Source: an uncultured Eubacteriales bacterium (lineage in GTDB: Bacteria; Bacillota; Clostridia; Christensenellales; Pumilibacteraceae). From it: a stretch of 7,662 bases of DNA. Numbering within the stretch: the stretch's first letter is position 1; every line of letters starts with the position of its first letter. The notes below the pieces were generated by a model. It was not told the origin of the DNA. It saw nothing but the letters and a program-made list of their open reading frames with translations, and ran no database searches. The stretch covers positions 1 through 7,662 of the forward strand of contig UQSP01000059.1 of the NCBI GenBank assembly GCA_900543755.1, read 5' to 3'. Positions 1 to 7,327 of this stretch are shown piece after piece. The position numbers and the translations under genes are program-made.

Positions 1-46
1 AGATCTGCGCATGTCTCGTGGGCTCGGAGATGTGTATAAGAGACAG
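1..46. other. Illumina Nextera i7 index and transposase adapter (non-genomic)
   Basis: Bases 28-46 are AGATGTGTATAAGAGACAG, the 19-base Tn5 mosaic end used in Nextera libraries. Bases 13-27 are GTCTCGTGGGCTCGG, the Nextera read-2 adapter. Bases 5-12 (CTGCGCAT) sit exactly where the i7 index belongs; the reverse complement ATGCGCAG matches, from memory, index N722. Bases 1-4 (AGAT) fit the end of the P7 primer. This is a library artefact and not a mobile element. Genomic sequence starts at base 47. The adapter has no stop in the guaB frame, so it extends that reading frame artificially. Confidence 0.97.
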
Positions 47-1467
47 GTTATGGAAATGTCGTGAGGATGGCTTTCGATAAGCGAAGCGCTGGTTATTTTA
101 ACAAAACGCGCTTTTGTCCTCAAATCGTTTATAGTGGGCTGTCCGCAGTATCCCATGCCCGAACGCAGTCCGCCCATAAGCTGAAAAATAATTTCGGAAA
201 GCTGTCCGCGGTAAGGCACCCTTCCCTCCACGCCTTCAGGCACAAGTTTTTTGGCGTCATCCTGGAAATATCTGTCCTTGCTGCCGAGAGCCATAGCCCC
301 CAAAGAACCCATTCCGCGATAAGACTTGAAGTTTCTTCCCTGATAGATTTCCAACTCTCCCGGGCTTTCCTCCGTTCCCGCGAAAAGCGAACCTATCATG
401 CAGGCATGGCCGCCCGCCGCAATGGCTTTGGTAATATCTCCGCTGTACTTTATACCGCCGTCGGCAATAATCGTTCTGCCGTATTTGTCTGCGACTTCTC
501 CGCAATCCATGATAGCGGTAATCTGGGGTACGCCGATACCCGCAACGATACGGGTCGTGCAGATGGAGCCGGGGCCGATACCCACTTTGACCACGTCTGC
601 GCCGCGTTTATAAAGCGCTTCGGTTGCTTCGGCGGTGGCAACGTTGCCCGCGATAAGAGTAACGTTCGGGCAGGCGTTCTTGACTTTTTCGACCGCCTGC
701 AACACGTTAATGTTGTGGCCGTGAGCGGTATCGACGACTATGCAGTCCGCCCTTGCGTCCACGAGGGCTTTTGCCCTGTCGAGATAATCTTTGCCCGCGC
801 CTACTGCCGCGCCCACCAAAAGACGTCCGTTTTTGTCTTTTGCTGAATTGGGGTACTGAATGGCTTTTTCGATGTCTTTAATCGTAATAAGTCCCTTAAG
901 CTTGAAGTCCTTGTCGACTATGGGAAGTTTTTCGATGCGGTGTTTGCCCAGAATTTTCTGTGCCTCGGAAAGCGTGGTTCCGACAGGCGCGGTCACAAGG
1001 TTATCCTTGGTCATAATGTTTTTAATGGGCTGATCGAAATTTGTCTCGAATCTTAAATCACGGTTGGTAAGTATGCCCACGAGTTTTCCGTCAACGGTGA
1101 TGGGCACGCCGCTTATGCGATATTTGTTCATAAGCGCAAGCGCGTCTTTCAGCAAGCAGTCGGGCCCCAGGAAGAACGGGTCGGTGATAACGCCGTGTTC
1201 GCTGCGCTTTACCTTGTCTATATTTTCCGCCTGAGCGTCAATCGTCATGTTTTTGTGGACGATACCCATGCCGCCCTCGCGCGCAATGGCGATGGCAAGG
1301 CGGGATTCCGTAACGGTGTCCATGGCTGCCGACAAAAGCGGTATATTAAGTTTTATGGTGTCCGACAGACGAGTCGACAGATCCACGTCTTTAGGTACAA
1401 CGTGCGATTCGCCCGGGATAAGCAATACGTCGTCGAATGTAAGTCCTTCTTTTACGATTTTATTCAT
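47..1467 (-). CDS. guaB: IMP dehydrogenase, C-terminal end cut off by the contig edge
   Basis: Oxidises IMP to XMP with NAD+, the first committed and rate-limiting step of GMP synthesis, in the cytoplasm. The 473 complete codons read without interruption from ATG at 1467. The catalytic loop GSICTTR (residues 301-306 region) carries the nucleophile Cys303. A pair of CBS domains (about 95-148 and 152-205) is inserted in the TIM barrel, as in most bacterial enzymes. Other family signatures are DTAHGH (246-251), the phosphate-binding ADGG (337-340), YRGMGS (383-388) and the flap GRVPYRG (415-421). The frame reaches ESHPHDISIT (465-474), just short of the usual KEAPNY-like end, so perhaps 6-12 residues are missing; the codon for residue 474 borrows an adapter base. 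AGGAG at 1478-1474, 6 bases before ATG, supports the start. It is the second gene of an operon, 17 bases after the stop of the membrane-protein gene. Confidence 0.97.
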
Positions 1468-1484
1468 ATTTTTCTCCTGAAAGT

Positions 1485-2369
1485 TTATTTGCAGTATTGC
1501 GGTAAAAGTACCTTGTAATAAAGATTGTCCACGGTGTAATTTGCCCCGTCGTATTCGACGTTTTTAAGCAAGGTTATCACGTCCGGTTCCGCAAAATTAC
1601 CCGCCGTCATCCTGGTGACGAGTTTTTCATAAGCCTTGACAAGGTAAAGGTCGTTTAAAGTCGGAGTATCGTTTATTCCGCTTAAAACTTTCATTATGTA
1701 GTCGCGCGCCACAGTGCAAAGAAGACCTGCGTCAAACGCGCCGTTTATGCCCCTGCCCGACGCGGCGTACTCCTCGAGCATTACGGAAATCTGTCCCAGC
1801 ACCACTGCGGTAACCGAAAGGTCCGCGCGTGAAGCGCACTCGGCCAAAACGTCGTCGGCTTTAAGATAAGCGCCTTCGAACAAGAGCTTGTCGTTGCCTG
1901 AATAACAGTTTGCCCTGGTGTTTTCGCAATGAAGATAATCGGCATAGCTGTAAAGATTGGGACGAATGCTTTTGGGCGCGGCGTTTTCGTTATACTCGTC
2001 GATAAGCGCGATACGCTTTACGCAATCGGAATCCGCAAGAAATTCCTCGCTGTTTTTTTTAAGCTCTTCAGCGTAATCCTCGGGATTAAGCGCAAACAGC
2101 TTAACGGAATAATTTACGCATGCAAGACGGGCATTTACTTTATCGTCGCCTTTCGACGTCGCCAAAGCGGTTTTCGCGCAGTCGTAGGCACGCGGAACGT
2201 TGCCCATGTCATCATATAAATTCATTGCGGCGACAGGAAAAAGAAATCGGAAAAGCGTAAAAAAAAGCGCGACCCAAACAACCAGCCAAAAAAGCGTTTT
2301 TGCCGCAGTTGCGACAATTACGTCCGCGTCGCTTATTTTTTTGTCGTTTTGCTCGTCCAATTGCGTCAT
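1485..2369 (-). CDS. Uncharacterised single-pass membrane protein upstream of guaB
   Basis: I do not recognise this 294-residue protein. A short charged N-terminus (1-23) is followed by one strongly hydrophobic segment (about 24-47, rich in Trp, Phe, Leu and Val) with no signal-peptidase site, so it is probably membrane anchored. The remaining 245 residues look almost wholly alpha-helical, with pairs of amphipathic helices resembling TPR-type repeats (for example 57-100); this is a visual impression, not a domain hit. Eight cysteines (64, 84, 116, 148, 155, 178, 218, 293) all lie outside the membrane segment and could form disulfides if that part is extracytoplasmic. Charge on the two sides of the helix does not settle the topology. 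GAGG at 2377-2374 lies 4 bases before ATG. The 17-base gap to guaB implies co-transcription, but a role in purine metabolism is not shown. Confidence 0.85.
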   Translation of the reverse strand: MTQLDEQNDKKISDADVIVATAAKTLFWLVVWVALFFTLFRFLFPVAAMNLYDDMGNVPRAYDCAKTALATSKGDDKVNARLACVNYSVKLFALNPEDYAEELKKNSEEFLADSDCVKRIALIDEYNENAAPKSIRPNLYSYADYLHCENTRANCYSGNDKLLFEGAYLKADDVLAECASRADLSVTAVVLGQISVMLEEYAASGRGINGAFDAGLLCTVARDYIMKVLSGINDTPTLNDLYLVKAYEKLVTRMTAGNFAEPDVITLLKNVEYDGANYTVDNLYYKVLLPQYCK

Positions 2370-2418
2370 GATTCCTCGCTATTTCTGTCATTATAACATA
2401 ATTTCGGAAAAATTAAAA
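2370..2418 (-). promoter_or_regulatory. Extended -10 promoter of the membrane protein-guaB operon
   Basis: On the minus strand TATAAT lies at 2395-2390, preceded by TG one base upstream (TGTTATAAT), an extended -10. At 17 bases distance the -35 position holds TTTTAA (2418-2413), a poor match that the extended -10 could compensate for. Transcription would start near 2383, giving a leader of about 14 bases that contains little more than the ribosome binding site. No riboswitch fits in such a short leader, so any guanine control of guaB would act at initiation or elsewhere. Confidence 0.65.
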
Positions 2419-2464
2419 TAATTTTAACGCGTTTTTTCGATATTTTTTGCTTTTTACAGTCAAC

Positions 2465-2498
2465 AAAGAAAAAGGCCCCTTCCTAAGAGCCTTTTTTT
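2465..2498 (-). terminator. Rho-independent terminator after the lipoprotein gene
   Basis: AAAAAGGC (2469-2476) pairs with GCCTTTTT (2489-2496), with further CTT/AAG pairing inside after a small internal mismatch. Read on the minus strand the hairpin is followed by TTTTTCTTT. It lies about 97 bases after the stop of the lipoprotein gene and before the promoter of the next operon, so it separates the two units. Its T-rich flank on the other strand would also allow plus-strand termination, but no plus-strand gene leads into it. The rest of 2419-2594 is AT-rich with nothing else recognised. Confidence 0.8.
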
Positions 2499-2594
2499 GA
2501 CAATTTTTTATAAAAACGTAAATTTTCAAGTATTCGGTAAAATTTTTTATCTTTTCGTTTTCTTACCCGTTTCCTTATAAATTGTTTTGTATGC

Positions 2595-3260
2595 CTATTC
2601 TCTTACGGCGGCAATTTCGCGCGTAATCGGGTCTATAAGCACTGCGTACACTTCGTATTTATCCGGAACAAAAGCGACGTACCAGTAATACCCCCCTTCC
2701 GAGCTTATGGGATTTTCCAAAAAACGTATGTAAATTTCGGCGTTCAGGGTTCCGCCGGAAGTATGTTCTTTAATGCGGTCCTTAAGCCTTATCTCCGCGA
2801 TTTCCAAAGCTTCCTCGGCACCTATCATGTCAGCTGTTTTTACTGAAGAAAGTTCGAAATTTTCCGCGTAACCCTCTGCCGTGACGGTAAGCGCGACGTT
2901 ATCCAAGGCTTGTTTCGGTATTTCGAAAGACCATGTGTTTTTAAAAGGATGTTTGGAAAACGTACCTTCCGCTTTTTCCTCTCCCAAATAAATCGAGTAC
3001 GAAAATACGGTACTTTCGTCAAACCCCGACGGCGTGACGGTAACCACGGTAAAAGGCGTTTTTTCGCCCGGGACGCCGTCTATCACGAAAGGATTTTCCC
3101 TTACGCCGCTCATAAGCGAGATTTTCATGCGGTCGCTTTGCGCGGTCATTACGACGTCGCGCAGTTCCGACAGATTGGGCTGACGTTTTTCAATAGGCGT
3201 ATCGCAAGCAATAAGTACAAGACACAAAGCGCATACAATTAACGAAAGTAACTTTTTCAT
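2595..3260 (-). CDS. Putative lipoprotein with a C-terminal PepSY-like domain
   Basis: A 221-residue exported lipoprotein, expected to be anchored to the outer face of the cytoplasmic membrane. The signal peptide MKKLLSLIVCALCLVLIAC ends in lipobox L16-I17-A18-C19, with Cys19 as the lipidated residue. Residues 30-140 look beta-rich and unrecognised. Residues about 147-221 resemble PepSY domains: a helix beginning GAEEALEIAEIRLKDRI, then YYWYVAFVP and the strand YAVLIDPITREIAAV, which follows the usual VLIDxxTGEI pattern with Arg in place of Gly. PepSY domains are linked to protease inhibition or cell-surface roles, but no function can be assigned here. AAAGGAG (3276-3270) lies 9 bases before ATG. 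It seems monocistronic, bounded by terminators on both sides; no convincing promoter was found in 3261-3355. Confidence 0.87.
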   Translation of the reverse strand: MKKLLSLIVCALCLVLIACDTPIEKRQPNLSELRDVVMTAQSDRMKISLMSGVRENPFVIDGVPGEKTPFTVVTVTPSGFDESTVFSYSIYLGEEKAEGTFSKHPFKNTWSFEIPKQALDNVALTVTAEGYAENFELSSVKTADMIGAEEALEIAEIRLKDRIKEHTSGGTLNAEIYIRFLENPISSEGGYYWYVAFVPDKYEVYAVLIDPITREIAAVRE

Positions 3261-3355
3261 GATTATATTCTCCTTTCGTTATTTTATTTGATTGACCGCG
3301 CCGATAGAACGTATTTACGAAAAAGCACGAAAAGGTTTTATTTTTAAACATAAAA

Positions 3356-3392
3356 CAAAAGTCGCCTAACAATACGGGTAAGGCAACTTTTT
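3356..3392 (-). terminator. Rho-independent terminator after the GNAT-fold gene
   Basis: Minus-strand AAAAGTTGCCT (around 3392-3380) pairs with AGGCGACTTTT (3367-3357), with one G-U pair, and is followed by a TTTTGTTTTATGTTT tail. It begins roughly 98 bases after the stop of the YghO-like gene and precedes the lipoprotein gene. The stretch 3393-3489 between stop and hairpin holds nothing recognisable. Confidence 0.8.
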
Positions 3393-3489
3393 AAAAACAG
3401 TTTTTATTTCGCCTGATCGGTAAATTGCGGCTTCCTCGGATTTGAGTTTTAACAAAACGTCAGACTTACTTTCCGATTTTATCCGCTTT

Positions 3490-4632
3490 TCAGGACTGAG
3501 AGGGCGTTTCTTCCAGCTTAAGGCTCCAGCAGCGGCGGCGCTTGTGGCAAACTTTTTCAAAATCCTTCCACTGCGCCTGAATCTGCACGTTGGTTTCGAG
3601 TTCCGGCCCCGTTTCGAGATATTTAACCTTGTGTTTGATAAGGTTTTTAAGACTGCGCGCCATTATCATGACGTTTACGCCGGTGTTCTGGTATTTCTTG
3701 GAAACGCCTATGCTGTAAAGGTCTACTACCTCGGGATGATTAAGCTCGTGAATCAGGCTGAAAATTCCGAAAAGATTGAGTCTGCCGTTCATCACCCGCA
3801 TGGATTTGGAAACGGACGGAGCCATAAACCCGTAACCTATTATTTCCCCTTCCTTGGTGCGGACGGCGCTTACGAAATCGTTGACCCACACCTGCTTAAG
3901 CATTTTAGACTCGCGTTCAATCTGGCGGTCGGTGATTTCGACGACGCCGTAAAGATGGGCAAATACCTCGTTCATGACGTGCTTAAGCGCGGTTTTGATG
4001 GTGCCCTCCACGCTTTTGTAGTTTTTTATGGGCACGTATTCGTAGCCGTAACGCTGTTGTACTTTTTCGGCAAGGCGCAAAAGTCTTTCGTCGGCTTTTT
4101 CGGGCACGGTAATACGGTACTCCACCCAGTCGACGGCTTTGGTCATGCCAAGTTTTTCCATATGCTTGACGTAATAAGGATAGTTATAAATGGTAAGATA
4201 CATATCGGGCTGATCGAACCCCTCTATAAGCATACCCTGTTTGTCGAGATCGGAAAAGCCTATGGGGCCTACAATCTCGTCCATGCCAAGCTCTTTTGCC
4301 CAGGCAAAAATTTTATCGAACAGCGCTTTGGTGACGTTGAAGTCGTCAATGACGTCGAAGCGCGAAAAGCGCAACTGTCTGACGTTCTGCTTTTTATTGT
4401 AAGCGCGGTTAAGTATGCCCGCAATGCGCCCGATAACTTTGCCTTTTTCGTCAAGCGCAATAAACATCTTGCTTTCCGCGTAAGAATATGCGTCGTTGAC
4501 AAGCGGATTGAATTCGTCCTTTTCGTCGGAAATAAGCGAGGGAACGACATATTTATTTCCCTTATAAAGCTTTAAAGGAAACTCGAAAAAAGCGTTCCTG
4601 TCTTTTTCGGTAAGCACTTCTTTTACTATCAT
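3490..4632 (-). CDS. GNAT-fold protein of the YghO/BcerS-like family
   Basis: A 380-residue protein of the family typified by E. coli YghO, probably an acyltransferase with a GNAT fold. Signatures remembered for this family are visible: GPIGFSDLDKQGMLIEGFD (122-140), the YNYPYYVKHMEKLGM stretch (149-163) and a C-terminal HKRRRCW (363-369). The segment YQNTGVNVMIM (314-324) resembles the acetyl-CoA-binding loop of GNAT enzymes. No signal peptide or membrane helix is seen, so it should be cytoplasmic. A bacterial ceramide synthase belongs to the same broad family, but no sphingolipid genes are visible and that substrate is not implied; the acyl acceptor is unknown. AAAGGAAG (4645-4638) supports the ATG at 4632. 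It is transcribed alone, from a perfect consensus promoter to its own terminator. A long open frame on the opposite strand (3442-4575) is a codon-bias shadow. Confidence 0.85.
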   Translation of the reverse strand: MIVKEVLTEKDRNAFFEFPLKLYKGNKYVVPSLISDEKDEFNPLVNDAYSYAESKMFIALDEKGKVIGRIAGILNRAYNKKQNVRQLRFSRFDVIDDFNVTKALFDKIFAWAKELGMDEIVGPIGFSDLDKQGMLIEGFDQPDMYLTIYNYPYYVKHMEKLGMTKAVDWVEYRITVPEKADERLLRLAEKVQQRYGYEYVPIKNYKSVEGTIKTALKHVMNEVFAHLYGVVEITDRQIERESKMLKQVWVNDFVSAVRTKEGEIIGYGFMAPSVSKSMRVMNGRLNLFGIFSLIHELNHPEVVDLYSIGVSKKYQNTGVNVMIMARSLKNLIKHKVKYLETGPELETNVQIQAQWKDFEKVCHKRRRCWSLKLEETPSQS

Positions 4633-4697
4633 AAATTCTTCCTTTGATTAATTGTGCGCATATGCACCGTCGTTAATTTAAAAGCCGTGTATAACAA

Positions 4698-4733
4698 CTT
4701 TTACATTATATAATTTCCGCCGCGTTTTGTCAA
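4698..4733 (-). promoter_or_regulatory. Perfect consensus sigma-70 type promoter of the GNAT-fold gene
   Basis: On the minus strand TTGACA (4733-4728) and TATAAT (4710-4705) are separated by exactly 17 bases, matching the consensus at all 12 positions. Transcription should begin near 4698, giving a leader of about 65 bases before ATG at 4632. The leader holds a partial palindrome GTGC-ATATGC-GCAC near 4654-4667 that could be a weak hairpin or operator. The -35 box begins only 4 bases past the mannosidase stop codon, and no terminator lies between, so mannosidase transcripts may read through into this gene. Confidence 0.9.
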
Positions 4734-4736
4734 GAA

Positions 4737-7193
4737 TTAACGCAACTTAACCGCCTGTTTAACTTCCGTAAGGTCATATACGCTGCGCACGGTAATGAGA
4801 GAAATAAGCTTTTCATCGCTCATGTTTTTGCAGTTTCCGACGGTAATAGTTTTGGGTTTCCCTGTAAGGTCGACGAAGTTGTCGCCAAATTTTAGGTCCG
4901 AAAGCGTATCCAGCATTACATACGGAGTAAACACGTCCGATGAAACCGTCAAAGTGCGCAAGTCGCCCTTCCCCGAAACTTTGACCGAAATATCGGGCTT
5001 GAGAAACTCGAAAGCTTTGGGAGACGTAAAAATACAGAAAGTTTCCGAAAGGGGCTTTCCGTTTTCGCAAAGCTGTACCGACAAATACCTTTTTTCTTTG
5101 AAGCCTTTGAGAACGTCGCTTAAATCGAGCGAATCTATTTTCTGCGCGCTTAACGCTTTAACGTTAACGGGATAATCTTTTTCGAAAACCGTCGAATTGT
5201 CGTTTCCCTTAACGGAAACTTTAACTACGGCGTCGAAATCCTCCGTTCTTTCCGAAGTAACATAAACGTCGGCAACAAAGCCTTTTTCCTCCACCATGAC
5301 AATTGCGGGCGCAAAAAATCTTTTTGCGTAATACTGAAGCGCTTTTTTGTTGTTTTCCCAATCCACGCTTGACCACGAAATCACGGGCCAGCAGTCGTTA
5401 ACCTGCCAGAAAAGAGTGCCCATGCACCTGCCGCGGTTTGCACGGAAATGCTCGACGCCGTACTTTATGGCGTTTGCCTGAATAATCTGCGTCGCGTAAA
5501 CGTAATTGCCGAAGTCGGAAGGCAAAGGAAACTTGTCCGTAAGATATCCCAGCAATTTTTTGGTGCCGCCGGGGTTGCGCTGATGACTGTCCATTACTGC
5601 CGACGAAGGATTAAGGTCTTTTTCGTCCGCAAACTGCAAAACGGTTTTAAGCGGCGGAAGCGCCTGAAAGCCGAATTCCGACAAAAACCTGAAATAATGA
5701 TCGCGGTAGTTTTCAAAAGGTCCGCCGTTCTGCCACGTGTCCCAATAATGGCTGTCCCCGTAATTCTCGTCTTCCGAGCGGAAAAAACCGCCGCCGCTGC
5801 TGGGCGAACTTGGCCAATAAAAGACGTCCGGCGCGTACTTTTCCACTATCGCGGGAATGTAACGCTCGTACAATTCAAGATACTCCTGACGTCTGAGTTT
5901 TGCGCCGGGATACAAATCTCTCTCCGCATGGTCGTAGACCCACGGCTCCATTTCGTTGTTGCCCGAAAAAAGGGCGAGCGACGCGTGGGAACGTAGTCTT
6001 ACGACGTTTTGTATAAATTCGTCGCGGCAATTTTCGCGGAACTCTTCCGAAAAAGAGACCTGAGTGCAGGCAAACATGAAGTCCTGCCACACTAAAATAC
6101 CCAGTCTGTCGCAAAGGTCGTAAAACTCGTCGCTGCCGTAAAGCCCGCCGCCCCATACGCGCAGCATATTGAAGTTATCTTCGGCGCACATTGTAACAAG
6201 CTCGGTAAGATGTTCCTTTGTCCTGTGCGGCAATATCGTGCGCGTAGGTATGATATTAGCGCCCATGGCAAAAATCTTGACGCCGTTCACTACGGCACAG
6301 AATTCCCTGCCCCACTTGTCGGGCTGTTGAGAAAAGGTCAACGTGCGCAATCCGATTTTCAGGCTTTTTGCGGCACGGCTGTCTTTATTGTCTTCGATTT
6401 CCGCCGTAACGGTATAAAGAGGCTGTGACCCGTATCCGTTGGGCCACCACAGTTCCGGATTAAGTATTTCGATTTCCGCTATGCCGTTCTGCGTCACCGT
6501 TTCAGCTAAAGTTTTTCCCTCGGGCGAAACAAGGGTCACGGCCGCATCTTTTCCCGAAGCCGTTTCGGCAAATATTTTCAGAACAACTTTGTTCTCTAAG
6601 TGAACCTGCCGCACGTAAAAGTCACGGATTTCGTCGTCGAAAGCATTAAGCTCGACGCTTTTCCAGATTCCCATATCGGGAAGACAAATTCCCCAGTCCC
6701 AGCCGAAGGAATAATTGGGTTTGCGGATATGTCCGATGCCGTAAAGCGAACCGTGTTTGCCGTCTTCGCACCCGCAGTCCCAAAGATAATATTTTTCCTG
6801 CGCCTCGCGGATAAAGCGCGTTGGGGAATGAAATCTGATTTCAATGGTGTTTCTGCCTTTTTTTATTACTCCCGCGGCATCCAGGTCGTAAAAACGGTGA
6901 AAGTTTTTAGCGGACAAAAACCATTTACCGTTTACATACACGTCGCAAAGCGTATCCAGCCCGTTGAATTTAAGACGCAAAAATTTGCGATTAAGCATAT
7001 TTTCGGCTACATCGAACTGCGCGAAAAAAGTACAGTCCTTTTCCGAATACTCTTTTGCGGAGTCTTCATTAAGGCCGTAATATGGATTTTGGATAACGTT
7101 GTTTTCGATTAATACCGAATACATGGAACAAGGGGGCGAGCAAGAATATGTTTTGCCGTCGATTTCCATTTTCCAGTCTTTTACGATTATCAT
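4737..7193 (-). CDS. Beta-mannosidase, glycoside hydrolase family 2
   Basis: Removes non-reducing-end beta-D-mannose from manno-oligosaccharides with retention of configuration. The 818 residues are close to the usual 820-890. Layout by eye: N-terminal beta-sandwich (1-185) with FGWDWG (163-168) and LPDMGIWK (171-178), typical of mannosidases rather than beta-galactosidases; Ig-like domain (about 190-285); TIM barrel (about 290-625) with GGGLY (348-352); and C-terminal beta domains (about 635-818). The acid/base is Glu414 in SGNNEME and the nucleophile Glu506 in LSEFGFQ. FWQVNDCWP (595-603) is also typical. No signal peptide is present, so it should act in the cytoplasm on imported oligosaccharides; no transporter or endomannanase is visible. 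AAAGGAG (7205-7199), 5 bases before ATG, fixes the start. It has its own promoter and no terminator before the next promoter. Confidence 0.95.
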   Translation of the reverse strand: MIIVKDWKMEIDGKTYSCSPPCSMYSVLIENNVIQNPYYGLNEDSAKEYSEKDCTFFAQFDVAENMLNRKFLRLKFNGLDTLCDVYVNGKWFLSAKNFHRFYDLDAAGVIKKGRNTIEIRFHSPTRFIREAQEKYYLWDCGCEDGKHGSLYGIGHIRKPNYSFGWDWGICLPDMGIWKSVELNAFDDEIRDFYVRQVHLENKVVLKIFAETASGKDAAVTLVSPEGKTLAETVTQNGIAEIEILNPELWWPNGYGSQPLYTVTAEIEDNKDSRAAKSLKIGLRTLTFSQQPDKWGREFCAVVNGVKIFAMGANIIPTRTILPHRTKEHLTELVTMCAEDNFNMLRVWGGGLYGSDEFYDLCDRLGILVWQDFMFACTQVSFSEEFRENCRDEFIQNVVRLRSHASLALFSGNNEMEPWVYDHAERDLYPGAKLRRQEYLELYERYIPAIVEKYAPDVFYWPSSPSSGGGFFRSEDENYGDSHYWDTWQNGGPFENYRDHYFRFLSEFGFQALPPLKTVLQFADEKDLNPSSAVMDSHQRNPGGTKKLLGYLTDKFPLPSDFGNYVYATQIIQANAIKYGVEHFRANRGRCMGTLFWQVNDCWPVISWSSVDWENNKKALQYYAKRFFAPAIVMVEEKGFVADVYVTSERTEDFDAVVKVSVKGNDNSTVFEKDYPVNVKALSAQKIDSLDLSDVLKGFKEKRYLSVQLCENGKPLSETFCIFTSPKAFEFLKPDISVKVSGKGDLRTLTVSSDVFTPYVMLDTLSDLKFGDNFVDLTGKPKTITVGNCKNMSDEKLISLITVRSVYDLTEVKQAVKLR

Positions 7194-7221
7194 GGTTTCT
7201 CCTTTATTTGACAGAAGAATT

Positions 7222-7257
7222 ATTTATCATTATACCACAAGGAAAAAATTGTTACAA
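7222..7257 (-). promoter_or_regulatory. Promoter of the beta-mannosidase gene
   Basis: Minus-strand TATAAT (7234-7229) is preceded by TGG, giving an extended -10 (TGGTATAAT). At 17 bases is TTGTAA (7257-7252), matching TTGACA at four of six positions. The start would be near 7222, leaving a leader of about 28 bases up to ATG at 7193. No clear CcpA (cre) site was found by eye. Upstream, 7302-7308 (AATAAAC) and 7328-7334 (GTTTATT) form a 7-base inverted repeat around a 19-base gap; it is AT-rich and may be chance. Confidence 0.75.
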
Positions 7258-7327
7258 ATAAAAAATATGCAAAAAAATCGAATTTTTCAGCTATTTTAGC
7301 AAATAAACTTGACAAAATATTATTTAG

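Noticed and set aside
28..46. The Tn5 mosaic end as evidence for a natural transposon
   Set aside because: It is joined to the Nextera read-2 adapter and an index in library order, so it is a sequencing artefact.
61..846. A 261-codon open frame on the plus strand
   Set aside because: It is antisense to guaB, whose minus-strand translation shows the catalytic Cys loop and CBS domains; the frame has no ribosome binding site or family resemblance.
3366..3560. A 64-codon minus-strand frame overlapping the end of the YghO-like gene, considered as a frameshifted true C-terminus
   Set aside because: The main frame already contains the family's terminal HKRRRCW signature and stops shortly after, as expected; the other frame also runs into the terminator hairpin.
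3442..4575. A 377-codon open frame on the plus strand
   Set aside because: It lies antisense to the YghO-like gene, which has family motifs, a promoter, a ribosome binding site and a terminator. The plus-strand frame has no recognisable motif and is explained by codon bias.
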